Positions 1 through 9,473 of a stretch of 64,000 nucleotides of DNA are shown piece after piece. The notes below the pieces were generated by a model, which saw only the letters and a list, made by a program, of their open reading frames with translations, was not told where the DNA came from and searched no databases. The DNA lies in assembly GCF_000241345.1 (NCBI RefSeq), contig NZ_BAED01000019.1, forward strand, positions 1 to 64,000, given 5' to 3'. Source of the stretch: Gordonia amarae NBRC 15530 (GTDB taxonomy: Bacteria; Actinomycetota; Actinomycetes; Mycobacteriales; Mycobacteriaceae). The number at the start of each line of letters is the position of its first letter. Position 1 is the first letter of the stretch. Position numbers and translations under genes: made by a program.

Positions 1-2476
1 GGAGATCGTGTCGGAGAAGACCGGCTACCCCGCGGACATGCTGGGCCTGGACATGGAGATGGAGGCCGAACTCGGTATCGACTCCATCAAGCAGGTCGAG
101 ATCCTCTCGGCGCTGCAGGCCCAGTACCCCGGCGCCCCCGAGATCCCCGGCTCCGAGCTGGCATCCATGCGGACCCTGCAGGACGTGGTCAACTCCGTCG
201 CCGGCTTCACCGGTGCTGCCGCACCCACGGAAACCGCTGCCGCACCGGCAGCCACGCCCGAGCCCACACCCGCGGTAGGTCTGAGCTGCACCGAAGCTCG
301 TCTGCGCGTCGTTCCGCCTGCCGGGTTCGCGATGGGCGGCCTGCAGGACGGTGAGGTCGTGATCACCCGTGAGGACCCGGCGTTCGCCGACGCCCTCGAA
401 CAGGTCCTCGTCACCCGCGGCATCAAGGCGCGCGCCGTCGACGAGGTCCCCGAAGGTGCCGGTTCGGTGATCAGTCTGGCCGCGCTGGGTGCCGTCCGGA
501 CCCCCGAGGAATGCGTCGACATGCACGTGCGTGCCTTCCACGCCGCCCGCGCCGTCGCCCAGAGCAGCGCCGATACCCGAGTGTTCGTCACCATCCAGGC
601 CACCGGCGGCACCTTCACCGGCGGCGATGTCCCGACGGGCATCGCGAGCCTGGTCAAGACCGCCGGCTGGGAATGGCCCAACGCCTCGGTCCGCGCCATC
701 GACATCGAAACCCTCGACCCCGAGCGCATCGCGGCCGAACTGCTCGCCGGCGGCAGCGGCGTGGAGGTGGCCCTGCGTGCCGACGGCACTCGCCTCGTCG
801 CCGTCGAGGAGGTCGACGCCACCGAGGTCGGCGAGACCATTCCGGTCCCGGCCGAAGGTGTCGTCGTGGTCACCGGCGGAGCACGAGGTGTGACCGCACG
901 CTCGGCGCTCGCGCTGGCCAAGCAGCACGGGCTGCGCCTGGCACTGCTGGGCCGCACCGCGCTGCAGCCCGAATCGGCGGACGAACCCGCGGGCACCACC
1001 GCCACCGAGATCGCCACGGCACTGGCGTCGGCGGCCCGCGCCCGCGGTGAGTCGCTGAGCCTGCCGCAGGCCCGTGCCGCCGCCGAGAAACTGCTGGCCA
1101 CACGCGAGGTCCGCGAGACCCTCGCCACCGCCGCCCAGCAGGGGACCGTCGCGCAGTACTTCGCCGCCGACACCACCGACCGGGAGGCGCTGCATGCCTC
1201 GCTCGCCCAGGTCCGCCAGAGCCTGGGCCCGATCGTCGGCCTCGTCCACGGCGCCGGTGTCCTCGCCGACAAGCGTCTCGAAGATCTCGACGACGACGGT
1301 TTCCTGCGGGTGTTCTGCACCAAGCTGATCGGTGCCGAGAACCTGCTGGCCGCCACCGCGGGCGACGAATTGCGGTTCATCGCGCTGTTCTCGTCGATCG
1401 CCGCCCGGGCCGGCAACCCCGGCCAGGCCGCCTATGCCTCGGCCAACGCCGCGCTCGATTCGATCGCCGCCCGCGAAGCGCGCCGCCGCGGAGACAACTG
1501 TGTGGTCCGCGCGTTCGGCTGGGGACCGTGGGACGGTGGCATGGTCGACGCCACCCTCAAGAGCCGGTTCACCGAGGCAGGCGTGGGGGTGATCCCGATC
1601 GGTGAGGGCGCCGAGTTCTTCGCCCGCCACGCACTCGGCCGGGCACCGGCCACCGCCGTCGTCGTCGCCGCACCGGCGAAACCGCAGCTACGGTCCACCA
1701 CGCTGGCCTGGGATATCTCCGTGGAGAACCAGCCGGCCCTCGCCGACCACCAGGTGCGCGGCAATGTCGTGGTCCCTGTCGTGTTCGCCCTCGACGCCAT
1801 GCTGAACGCCGTCCGCGGACTGATCCCCGCCGACGCACCCGTGGTGCGTGACTTCCACGTGCTGTCGGGAGTCACCTTCCCGGCCGGGGAGCAGCACGCA
1901 CTGAGCATCGAACTCACCCCGGACGAGGCCACCTACGCGGTCGCCGTCCGCGACGCCGCCGGGCGCGCCCGCTACAGCGCGCGCATCGACTCGGGATCGG
2001 CCGCCGACCAGCCTGTGTCGGTCGCCGACGCCGGACATGGGGCGTGGCCGTTCGGGGTCGCCGAGGCGTACGCCGGACCGCTGTTCCACGGACCCGCGTT
2101 CCAGGTGATCGACGAGCTGACCACCTTCGGGCAGGCCGGAGGATCGGCCCTGCTCAAGGTGAAGGGCGAGGCCGGCTGGACCGGCGGCGAGTGGGCAACC
2201 GATCCCGCCGCCCTCGACGGTGCGCTGCAACTCGGCATCCTCTGGGCCTCCGCGCAGGGCATGCCGCTGGTGCTGCCGATCAGCATCGGGCGCGCGGTGT
2301 TCACCGCACCGTTCCCCGCCTCCGGCGACGTGCGGTGCCGCCTGGCGGCGTTCCCGCTCGGCGACAAGCGCGTCGACTACGACATCGTGTTCGAGACCAC
2401 CGACGGCGCACCGATCGCGGCGCTCGAAGGTGTCGAGTTCTATGTCGCCGGCAATGCCGACGGTGCCACCGCGTGA
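1..2476 (+). CDS. PUFA-synthase-like protein, C-terminal part (ACP-KR-DH), 5' truncated by window
   Basis: The reading frame is already open at base 2, so the N-terminal part (normally KS, malonyl-AT and more ACPs in PfaA/Pfa2 proteins) lies outside the window. Counting from the GTG at base 8, residues 1-66 are an acyl carrier protein with the phosphopantetheine serine in LGIDSIKQVEIL (Ser about 26). A ketoreductase follows at about 280-560, with the NADPH loop VVVVTGGARGV and the catalytic SS...Y segment (FSSIAARAGNPGQAAYASAN). The last 240 residues are a double-hotdog dehydratase with His in LADHQVRGN and Asp in DPAALDGALQL. This order matches the 3' half of PfaA-type polyunsaturated fatty acid synthases. 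The stop overlaps the GTG of the next gene by 4 bp (GTGA at 2473-2476), so the two are probably translationally coupled. The product made is not evident from sequence. Confidence 0.85.
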   Translation, partial: EIVSEKTGYPADMLGLDMEMEAELGIDSIKQVEILSALQAQYPGAPEIPGSELASMRTLQDVVNSVAGFTGAAAPTETAAAPAATPEPTPAVGLSCTEARLRVVPPAGFAMGGLQDGEVVITREDPAFADALEQVLVTRGIKARAVDEVPEGAGSVISLAALGAVRTPEECVDMHVRAFHAARAVAQSSADTRVFVTIQATGGTFTGGDVPTGIASLVKTAGWEWPNASVRAIDIETLDPERIAAELLAGGSGVEVALRADGTRLVAVEEVDATEVGETIPVPAEGVVVVTGGARGVTARSALALAKQHGLRLALLGRTALQPESADEPAGTTATEIATALASAARARGESLSLPQARAAAEKLLATREVRETLATAAQQGTVAQYFAADTTDREALHASLAQVRQSLGPIVGLVHGAGVLADKRLEDLDDDGFLRVFCTKLIGAENLLAATAGDELRFIALFSSIAARAGNPGQAAYASANAALDSIAAREARRRGDNCVVRAFGWGPWDGGMVDATLKSRFTEAGVGVIPIGEGAEFFARHALGRAPATAVVVAAPAKPQLRSTTLAWDISVENQPALADHQVRGNVVVPVVFALDAMLNAVRGLIPADAPVVRDFHVLSGVTFPAGEQHALSIELTPDEATYAVAVRDAAGRARYSARIDSGSAADQPVSVADAGHGAWPFGVAEAYAGPLFHGPAFQVIDELTTFGQAGGSALLKVKGEAGWTGGEWATDPAALDGALQLGILWASAQGMPLVLPISIGRAVFTAPFPASGDVRCRLAAFPLGDKRVDYDIVFETTDGAPIAALEGVEFYVAGNADGATA

Positions 2477-5400
2477 GCGATTTCGCGCCGATCGCCATCG
2501 TCGGCCGCAGTTGCCTGCTGCCCGGAGCACCGACACCGCAGGACCTGTTCGACGCCACCCTGGCCGGGCGCAGCCTGCTGGCGCCCACCCCGCGCGATCG
2601 CTGGCGCGGGGTGGATCCGGCGGCACTCGCGGCCAGTGACAGACCGGGTCTGCGGGTGGCCTCGGCCACCGGCGGCAACGTCGACGACTCGGCGCTGAAC
2701 CTGACCGGACTCAGCTCACCGATCCCTGACGTCGAGCGCCTGGATCCGCTGGTGCGGTGGGTGGCTCACTGCGCACAGCAGGCGCTGCCCGCCGGTGCCG
2801 CCCGGGAACGGACGGGTCTGATCGTCGGCAATCTGTCGTATCCGTCGACGATGAACACGGCATTCGTCGAAAGCGTGTGGACCGGCGGCGACGTCGATCC
2901 GCGCAACCGGTTCTCGTCCGGGCTGCCGGTGCACCTGGTGGCCGGCGCGCTGGACCTCGACGGGCCCGCCTTCGCCCTTGACGCCGCCTGCGCGTCGTCG
3001 CTGTACGCCATCAAGCTCGCCTGCGACGCCCTGCACGACGGCGACGCCGACGTCATGCTCGCCGGGGGCGTCAACGGCGCCGACGACCTGTTCCTGCATC
3101 TGGGCTTCACCTCGCTGCGCGCGCTGAGCCCGTCGGGGCGGTCCCGGCCGTTCCACGCAGAGGCCGACGGTCTGGTGCCGTCGGCGGGTGCGGCGCTGGT
3201 CGCCCTCAAACGCCTCGCCGACGCCGAACGCGACGGCGACCGCATTCTCGGGGTCATCAGGGGTGTCGGGCTGTCCAACGACGGCCGCCAGAGCGGCATC
3301 CTGGCGCCCGCCGCGTCCGGGCAGACCGCCGCGATGCGTGCCGCGCTCGCCCAGGCCGGGCTGAACCCGGCCGACGTCGACTACGTCGACTGCCACGCCA
3401 CCGGGACCGTCCTGGGCGATGCCACCGAACTCGACAGCCTCCGCGACGCCTACGGCGACGCACCGCTGAAACTCGGTGCCCTCAAAGGCAACCTGGGCCA
3501 CACGATCACCGTCTCCGGTGCGGCGAGCCTGGTGAACGTGCTCTCGGCGATGGAGGCCGGCGCGCTGCCGCCGTCGCTGTGCGACACCCAGACCCCCGCG
3601 CTGGCGGACACCCCGTTCACCCTGATCACCGAACCCACCCCGTGGGAGGGGACCGTCAAGACGGCGGCGGTCAGCAACTTCGGGTTCGGCGGCAACAACG
3701 CCCACCTGATCGTCCAGAACTATGTGCCGGCCGAACACCGCGCTCCGGCGATCGCACCGACTCCACCCGCGGGTGACATCGTCATCTGCGGTCTGGGCGC
3801 GGTCACCGGCGACACCGCCGACGTCGACCAATTCCGCAGGCGTGCACTGGGCCCCGAAGCCGAGCCGGCCGCCCTCGAGGAGGTGCGGCTGGAACTGGCC
3901 GGACTGGGTTTCCCGCCCAGTGAACTCAAGGGCAGCCTCGCACAGCAGACCACCGTGCTCGGCGCCGCCGCACAGGCACTGCGCGGGATCGGTTCCGAAC
4001 GAGAGAGCACGGGTGTCGTGATCGGCATGGGCTGCGACGCGATGATCGGCCGCCAGCGCCTGCGGGTGCTGCACGCCGACGACGACGCCTGGCTGGAGGC
4101 CAACGCCGCCGCGGCACCGCAGCTCACCGCCGACGGGGTGGTGGGCACCATGCCCAACATCCCGGCCAATCGTGTTCACGCGCAACGAGATTTCCGTGGT
4201 TTCGGGTTCACCGTGTCCAGCGAGGAATTGTCCGCGATCACCGCGCTGCAGATCGCGGCCCGCGCGTTGCGCAGCGGTGAACTCGATACCGTGGTCGCCG
4301 GCGCCGTCGACTTGTGCCGTGAGGCCGCCCACGAACGGGCGGCCGACGCGGTGGCGGGCGATCCGACGTTGCCGCACGGCGACGCCGCGGTGGTGTTCGT
4401 GCTCAAGCGTCGTGCCGATGCCGAGGCGGCGGGTGAGCCGATCCTCGCGGTCCTCGACACCGACAGCCGCCCGGACACGACCTCGGCGGCATTCGCCACC
4501 GGCCGGTTCGGGCGCACCCACGCCGCGTCGGCGGCCGTCGAGATCGCCGCCCAGGTGATGGCGCTCGGCTCCCGTGTCCGCGTCGAACCCAGCGGCGCCC
4601 AACCCGCACCGGGGGAGAACTCCGCGCATATCAGCGTGTCCGCGCTCGGTGGCCGTACCGGCGGGATCGGTGTTCGTGTCGACGTCGATGCACCGGCTCC
4701 GCTGGCGCGTGGTCCGGTGCCGATCTCGCAGCGGTATGCGGCGGCCGGCCGCGCCGAACTCCTCGACGCCCTGCAGCGCGGAGTGCCCGGTGGTGACGGG
4801 CCGGTGCGCTGCGCCCTGGTGGCCGACAACGAGGTCACCCTCGACACCCTGCGCCGTGGGGCCGCCGACCAGCTGGCACGGGGGGCGGCCCCGGCCGGAC
4901 CGGGCATCGTGTTCGCCGACGCACCCATCAGCGGAGAGATCGGATTCGCCTTCACCGGTGCGGCCGCCGCCTATCCCGGTGCCGGTCGCGACCTGCTGCT
5001 GGCCTGGCCCGAGGTGGCCGAGGCGCTCGCGCAGCGGTTCCCGGGCGGAGCTGACCTGGTTCCGGAGCTGTTCGGCGACGGCATCACCGAACTCGACGCC
5101 TACGCCCAGCTCACCGGCTGCGCCGTCGTCTGCCAGACTCAGGCCGAGTTCTCCCGCACAGTGCTGGGTCTGCGGCCGACCGCCGCGATCGGTCTGTCTT
5201 CGGGAGAAACCAACTCGCTCATGGCATTCGGTGTGTGGCGGGATCTGCGGCCGATGCTTGCCGAGATCACCGAGTCCGGCATGTACGGCCGGCAGATCAC
5301 CGGCGACTGCCGCATCGCGGGCGAAGCCTGGGGTGTGGGCAGCACACCCACCGAGTGGGAATGCTGGCGGATCGGGGCCCCGCGCGAGCAGATCGACGCC

Positions 5401-5604
5401 GTGCTGGCCGCCGAACCGCGCGCCTACATGACCATCGTCCAGGCGCCCGACGATTGCGTGATTGGCGGCGATCCGCAGGCCTGCAAGCGGGTGATCGAGG
5501 CGCTCGGCAACCCGCCCAGCATGTATCTCGGTCTGGACATGGTGATCCACTGCGAGGCGATGACCCCGTTCACCGACGTGTGGCACCGCATCCACTCGCG
5601 TTAG
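2473..5604 (+). CDS. PfaC-type protein KS-CLF-AT, terminated early by an in-frame TAG
   Basis: The GTG start overlaps the upstream stop. Residues 1-430 are a ketosynthase with the active-site Cys in DAACASSLYAIK (Cys about 173), His in VDCHATGT and His in GNLGH. Residues 440-780 are a chain-length-factor-like KS lacking the Cys (the equivalent stretch reads FTVSSEELS). From about 810 there is an acyltransferase with nucleophile Ser909 in IGLSSGET and His in MVIHCEAM. TAG at codon 1044 (5602-5604) cuts the AT just after that His. The same frame continues past the stop with typical AT C-terminal sequence (VRFYSNGVTG) into the dehydratase part listed next, so the ancestral protein was about 2,209 residues. 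This resembles Pfa3/PfaC (KS-CLF-AT-DH-DH). The stop is either genuine decay or a one-base error; CAG or GAG to TAG would suffice. Confidence 0.8.
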   Translation: MSDFAPIAIVGRSCLLPGAPTPQDLFDATLAGRSLLAPTPRDRWRGVDPAALAASDRPGLRVASATGGNVDDSALNLTGLSSPIPDVERLDPLVRWVAHCAQQALPAGAARERTGLIVGNLSYPSTMNTAFVESVWTGGDVDPRNRFSSGLPVHLVAGALDLDGPAFALDAACASSLYAIKLACDALHDGDADVMLAGGVNGADDLFLHLGFTSLRALSPSGRSRPFHAEADGLVPSAGAALVALKRLADAERDGDRILGVIRGVGLSNDGRQSGILAPAASGQTAAMRAALAQAGLNPADVDYVDCHATGTVLGDATELDSLRDAYGDAPLKLGALKGNLGHTITVSGAASLVNVLSAMEAGALPPSLCDTQTPALADTPFTLITEPTPWEGTVKTAAVSNFGFGGNNAHLIVQNYVPAEHRAPAIAPTPPAGDIVICGLGAVTGDTADVDQFRRRALGPEAEPAALEEVRLELAGLGFPPSELKGSLAQQTTVLGAAAQALRGIGSERESTGVVIGMGCDAMIGRQRLRVLHADDDAWLEANAAAAPQLTADGVVGTMPNIPANRVHAQRDFRGFGFTVSSEELSAITALQIAARALRSGELDTVVAGAVDLCREAAHERAADAVAGDPTLPHGDAAVVFVLKRRADAEAAGEPILAVLDTDSRPDTTSAAFATGRFGRTHAASAAVEIAAQVMALGSRVRVEPSGAQPAPGENSAHISVSALGGRTGGIGVRVDVDAPAPLARGPVPISQRYAAAGRAELLDALQRGVPGGDGPVRCALVADNEVTLDTLRRGAADQLARGAAPAGPGIVFADAPISGEIGFAFTGAAAAYPGAGRDLLLAWPEVAEALAQRFPGGADLVPELFGDGITELDAYAQLTGCAVVCQTQAEFSRTVLGLRPTAAIGLSSGETNSLMAFGVWRDLRPMLAEITESGMYGRQITGDCRIAGEAWGVGSTPTEWECWRIGAPREQIDAVLAAEPRAYMTIVQAPDDCVIGGDPQACKRVIEALGNPPSMYLGLDMVIHCEAMTPFTDVWHRIHSR

Positions 5605-8600
5605 ACCTTCGAGGCACCGGGTGTCCGGTTCTACAGCAACGGCGTCACCGGCGCGTACACCCCCACCCGGGAGTCCGCGGCCGACGCGATCACCCGGCAG
5701 GCACTCGAACCGATCGACTTCCCGGCCACCATCCGGCAGGCCTACGCCGACGGTGTGCGGGTGTTCGTCGAACATGGGCCGCGCGGCATCCTGACCGCCG
5801 CGATCCCGAAGATCCTCGGCGACCAACCGCACGTCGCGGTCGCCCTCGACGCCCAGGAACGCCGCGGTCTGCGGGCCCTGGCCGAAACCGTCGCCAAGCT
5901 GTGGGTCAACGGGGTTCCGGTCGCCACGGACGGGTTCGACGCCCGGATCGAGGCGCTCCGGTCCCAGCAGGGCGGCGCCCGGGCGGAGACCGCACGCACC
6001 CTGAGCTTCGCCGGACACTGGCCCGACATCGTCGACGTGCCCGGTGCCACCGTGGCCGAAGCTCCGGCCGCCCCGCCGCGTGTCGCCGCCGCGCACACCG
6101 CCGGCCCTGCCGTCGCACCGCCGAAAGTTCCTGAACCAGTGGCCGTTTCCCCGGCAGCCGTTTCGCCAGCACAGAATGAGAGTGCCCAGATGCCAGCACC
6201 CGAGACCACCGGCGCGGCCGCGACCATCGCAGCCGAAGCGGCGCCCGCGCAATACATGCCGCCGGCGCCGTCGTACCCACCCGCGCTGGCCTTGCCGCAG
6301 ACCGTGGTCACCCAGACCGAGTATGTGACAGCACCGGCAGTGGCCGGACAGGCGGTGAACATCGCCGCGCCGGCGGCCGTCGGTGACCAGACCGCCACAG
6401 CGCTGGGCATCGTCGACTCGGCGAGCGCCGCGCACACCGCCTTCGTCGAACGTCAGGCGCAGGCGCACGCGGCCTTCCTGCAGACCCGCGAGGCGATGCT
6501 GGCGATGGTCGCCAGACGCCGGGGTGAGCTGCCCGGACGTGTGGTGGCGCGATCCGCACCGGCCACCACTGTCGTGACCGCCCCACCGGTTGCGGCCCCG
6601 GCCGTCACCGCACCGGCGGCATTCGTCGCCCCGGTCACCCCGGCCCCCGCATCCGCCGCTCCACCGGCGTCCGCGCCTGCCCCGGTCACACCTGCCGCTG
6701 CCCGGCCCGCACCCGTGGCCCCGGTACCCGCTCCGGCACCGCCTGCGCCGTCGCAGGAACCCGCCGCCGCACCCGGGACCGTGCTGTTTTCCCGGGAACA
6801 GCTCGAAGTGCTTGCCGGAGGCAAGGTTTCGGAGGTCTTCGGGCCGAGGTTCGCCGAGTACGACAACTACGAACGCCTCGTCCGGATGCCCGAACCACCG
6901 CTGCTGCTGGCCGACCGCGTCATCAGCATCGACGGTGAACCGGGCACCATGGGCACCGGCACCATCGTCACCGAAACCGATGTCGACCCCGACGCCTGGT
7001 ACATGCACAACGGCCGGATGTCGCCCGGTGTGGTGATCGAATCCGGGCAGGCCGACCTGCTTCTCGCCTCGTGGCTGGGCGCGGACTTCAGCAACCGCAG
7101 CGACCGCGTGTACCGGCTGCTGGGCTGCGATCTGACGTTCATGGGTGAGCTGCCCAAGGGCGGGGAGACGCTGCACTACGAGATCCACATCGACGGTCAC
7201 GCCAAGACCGGCGACACGCGGCTGTTCTTCTTCCATTACGACTGCTACATCGGCGACCGGCTGATGATCTCGGTCCGCAACGGTCAGGCCGGGTTCTTCT
7301 CCGACGCCGAACTCGCCGACTCCGACGGTGTGCTGTGGGACGCCGCCGACGACGCCCCCCGCGAGGGTGCGATCCGCGATACCCCGCCGCAGGTCACCAC
7401 CAAGCGGTCGTTCTCCGCCGAGGAGCTGGCGGCCTACGTCGACGGCCACGCCTACACCTGCTTCGGTGCGGGTTTCGAACGGGCCGCCGCCCATTCGCGC
7501 ACCCCGTCGTTGCCGAAGGGCCGGCTGCGGTTGTTCGACGAGATCGCCGAGTTCGATCCCGAGGGCGGACCGTGGGGCCGCGGTTACCTGCGTGCCCGCG
7601 CGCACGTCCCGGCCGATTCCTGGTTCTACAGCGGGCATTTCAAGAACGACCCGTGCATGCCGGGAACCCTGATGGCCGACGCCGCCACGCAGGCGCTGTC
7701 GTTCGCGATGGCCGCCTACGGTTTCACCATCGAGCACGACGGCTGGCGTTTCGAGCCGGTGCCCGACGAGATGAGCCGGTTCGTGTGCCGCGGGCAGGTC
7801 ATCCCGAACGCCGACCACACCCTCGACTACGAGGTGTTCATCGAGGAGATCATCGACGGCCCGACACCGACCGTGTACGCGGCGCTGCTGTGCCGCAGCG
7901 ACGGTTTCAAGGTATTCCACGCCCGCCGCTTCGGTATCCGGCTGGTCCCGGACTGGCCGATGCCGCCCGGCGCCCCCGGCCCGGTGCACATCCTGGAAGG
8001 CACCACCGACGTCCGCGGCGACTACGGTGCGCTCCTCGCCTGCGGTCGCGGTATGCCCTCGGATGCGTTCGGTGAGCTGTACAAGCCGTTCGACGGCACC
8101 CGCCGCGCGCCGCGTCTGCCGGACGAGCCGTACCACTTCGTCTCCCGCATCATCAGCGTCGACAGTCCGCCCGGGGTTCCCACCAAGGGCGGCACCTGCG
8201 TCGCCGAATACGATGTGCCGGCCGACGCCTGGTACCTGGCCGATACCCACTCGGATGCGGTGCCGCTGTCGGTGCTGATCGAGATCCTGCTGCAGCCGTG
8301 TGGCTGGCTCTCCTCGTACAACGGTTTCGCCGCGAACCGTCCCGACGATGTGCTGTTCCGCAACCTTGACGGCAAGAACATCACCCAGCTCCGCCCGGCC
8401 CTCGTCGGCACGCTGCGGGTGTCGACGACGATGGAACGCTACGCAGAGGGCGGCGGTTCGACGATCTGCTTCTTCGACGTCGTCTGCACTCAGAACGACG
8501 AAGTGGTCATGACGATGAACACCGCGTTCGGCTTCTTCAAACCGGAGGCGATGGAGAATCAGGTCGGCCTGAAGTCGCCGCAGTTCACCCTCGACGGGCT

Positions 8601-9102
8601 GAACGCGGAGGCCCCGGTGAATGTCGAGTACCTGGGTCCAGAACTGTCCGGTGCACCGTATCTGCATCAGGGCCGCCTGCAGGTGCTCGACCGCGTCAAG
8701 TTCTGGCCGGGTGCCGGCGATGCGGGCCTGGGCCGCGCGGTCGCCATCTACGACGTGCACCCGGAGGCGTGGTTCTTCAAGGCGCACTTCTTCCAGGACC
8801 CGGTGCAGCCCGGTTCGCTCGGCCTGGAAGCGATGCAGCAGTGTGCCCGTGCCGCAGCCCGGCTCGCCGGCGTCGCCGACGGAGCCACGCACTTCGAGCA
8901 GGTCGCCCACGACCAATCCTTCGACTGGAGCTTCCGCGGTCAGGTCACCCCGCTGGCCAAGCTGGCCCGCTCGGCGGTGGAGATCCTGTCGGTGGAGACC
9001 GACGAACGCGGCACTCTCGTCGTGTTCAACGGCACCTTCTGGGTCGACGACCTGTGCATCTACGAAACGAAGAAGATGGGTGTGCGCGCCGTCCGCGCCT
9101 GA
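5605..9102 (+). CDS. PfaC-type protein, downstream part: AT C-terminus plus four hotdog dehydratase domains
   Basis: This is the continuation, in the same frame, of the interrupted KS-CLF-AT protein. It begins with the end of the AT, followed by an Ala/Pro-rich linker (about 6050-6790) and two FabA-like dehydratase pairs. The hotdog active-site helices can be seen four times: WYMHNGRMSPGVVIESGQ, WFYSGHFKNDPCMPGTLMAD, WYLADTHSDAVPLSVLIEI and WFFKAHFFQDPVQPGSLGLE. The second and fourth keep the FabA-like HF..DP..PG motif. The first and third are diverged and are probably the non-catalytic partners. If the TAG is real, this part could only be made separately from an internal start such as the GTG at 5755, for which no ribosome-binding site is obvious. 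No acylglycerol-phosphate acyltransferase domain follows, unlike in myxobacterial Pfa3. Confidence 0.75.
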   Translation, partial: TFEAPGVRFYSNGVTGAYTPTRESAADAITRQALEPIDFPATIRQAYADGVRVFVEHGPRGILTAAIPKILGDQPHVAVALDAQERRGLRALAETVAKLWVNGVPVATDGFDARIEALRSQQGGARAETARTLSFAGHWPDIVDVPGATVAEAPAAPPRVAAAHTAGPAVAPPKVPEPVAVSPAAVSPAQNESAQMPAPETTGAAATIAAEAAPAQYMPPAPSYPPALALPQTVVTQTEYVTAPAVAGQAVNIAAPAAVGDQTATALGIVDSASAAHTAFVERQAQAHAAFLQTREAMLAMVARRRGELPGRVVARSAPATTVVTAPPVAAPAVTAPAAFVAPVTPAPASAAPPASAPAPVTPAAARPAPVAPVPAPAPPAPSQEPAAAPGTVLFSREQLEVLAGGKVSEVFGPRFAEYDNYERLVRMPEPPLLLADRVISIDGEPGTMGTGTIVTETDVDPDAWYMHNGRMSPGVVIESGQADLLLASWLGADFSNRSDRVYRLLGCDLTFMGELPKGGETLHYEIHIDGHAKTGDTRLFFFHYDCYIGDRLMISVRNGQAGFFSDAELADSDGVLWDAADDAPREGAIRDTPPQVTTKRSFSAEELAAYVDGHAYTCFGAGFERAAAHSRTPSLPKGRLRLFDEIAEFDPEGGPWGRGYLRARAHVPADSWFYSGHFKNDPCMPGTLMADAATQALSFAMAAYGFTIEHDGWRFEPVPDEMSRFVCRGQVIPNADHTLDYEVFIEEIIDGPTPTVYAALLCRSDGFKVFHARRFGIRLVPDWPMPPGAPGPVHILEGTTDVRGDYGALLACGRGMPSDAFGELYKPFDGTRRAPRLPDEPYHFVSRIISVDSPPGVPTKGGTCVAEYDVPADAWYLADTHSDAVPLSVLIEILLQPCGWLSSYNGFAANRPDDVLFRNLDGKNITQLRPALVGTLRVSTTMERYAEGGGSTICFFDVVCTQNDEVVMTMNTAFGFFKPEAMENQVGLKSPQFTLDGLNAEAPVNVEYLGPELSGAPYLHQGRLQVLDRVKFWPGAGDAGLGRAVAIYDVHPEAWFFKAHFFQDPVQPGSLGLEAMQQCARAAARLAGVADGATHFEQVAHDQSFDWSFRGQVTPLAKLARSAVEILSVETDERGTLVVFNGTFWVDDLCIYETKKMGVRAVRA

Positions 9103-9115
9103 CGCATCCCGCTGA

Positions 9116-9155
9116 ATGACTCCACCCCGCGGCACCCGTCGCGGGGTGGAGTCAT
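9116..9155. terminator. Perfect 16-bp stem terminator closing the lipid-synthase operon
   Basis: The arms ATGACTCCACCCCGCG (9116-9131) and CGCGGGGTGGAGTCAT (9140-9155) pair perfectly around an 8-nt loop. The plus strand continues TGTTAT. The hairpin lies 13 bp after the megasynthase stop and 54 bp before the next gene. Confidence 0.8.
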
Positions 9156-9208
9156 TGTTATCCTGACGTCCGAATAGTCCGGGTTTCCGACGTCTGGGGG
9201 CGCATGCG

Positions 9209-9463
9209 ATGGCGGGATCGCAGCATGAATCATTGCTCGAATTCGTGAAGCGACGTCCGGCGATCGGGGTGCCGGTCGTCCTGGTCGCATGGATATTCGC
9301 CCTTGTCGGTGCATGGGCGAAAGTGGGCACCTGGTGGGGTTATGTCCTCGTGGTGGCCTTCGTCCCGACATTCATCGGAGTGGACTACGTCGTGGCCCAG
9401 CGGAAGCGAGCCAAGGTCGCGGATAACGGCGCAGTGTCGCGTAACAACCCTGACCAGGTTTGA
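9209..9463 (+). CDS. Small membrane protein, unknown function
   Basis: An 84-residue protein with two predicted membrane helices (VPVVLVAWIFALVGAWAKV and WGYVLVVAFVPTFIGVDYVV), followed by a short basic cytoplasmic tail (QRKRAK). I do not recognise the family. It lies between the terminator of the lipid-synthase operon and the 3' end of hipA, with which it is convergent (11 bp apart). The ATG at 9209 has no strong Shine-Dalgarno sequence. GC and codon use look like the surroundings. Confidence 0.55.
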   Translation: MAGSQHESLLEFVKRRPAIGVPVVLVAWIFALVGAWAKVGTWWGYVLVVAFVPTFIGVDYVVAQRKRAKVADNGAVSRNNPDQV

Positions 9464-9473
9464 CCAAGGATCC

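Noticed and set aside
5602-5604. Recoding of TAG (amber suppression or a 22nd amino acid)
   Set aside because: There is no sign of a recoding element, and a one-base substitution or sequencing error explains it. The TAA and the deletion in the exporter operon support ordinary disruption or error.
2716-9330. A 2,204-codon open frame on the minus strand opposite the megasynthase gene
   Set aside because: It is antisense to well-supported KS, CLF, AT and dehydratase sequence and reads as low-complexity His/Arg/Gly/Val-rich text without domains. Long antisense open frames are common in very GC-rich coding DNA.
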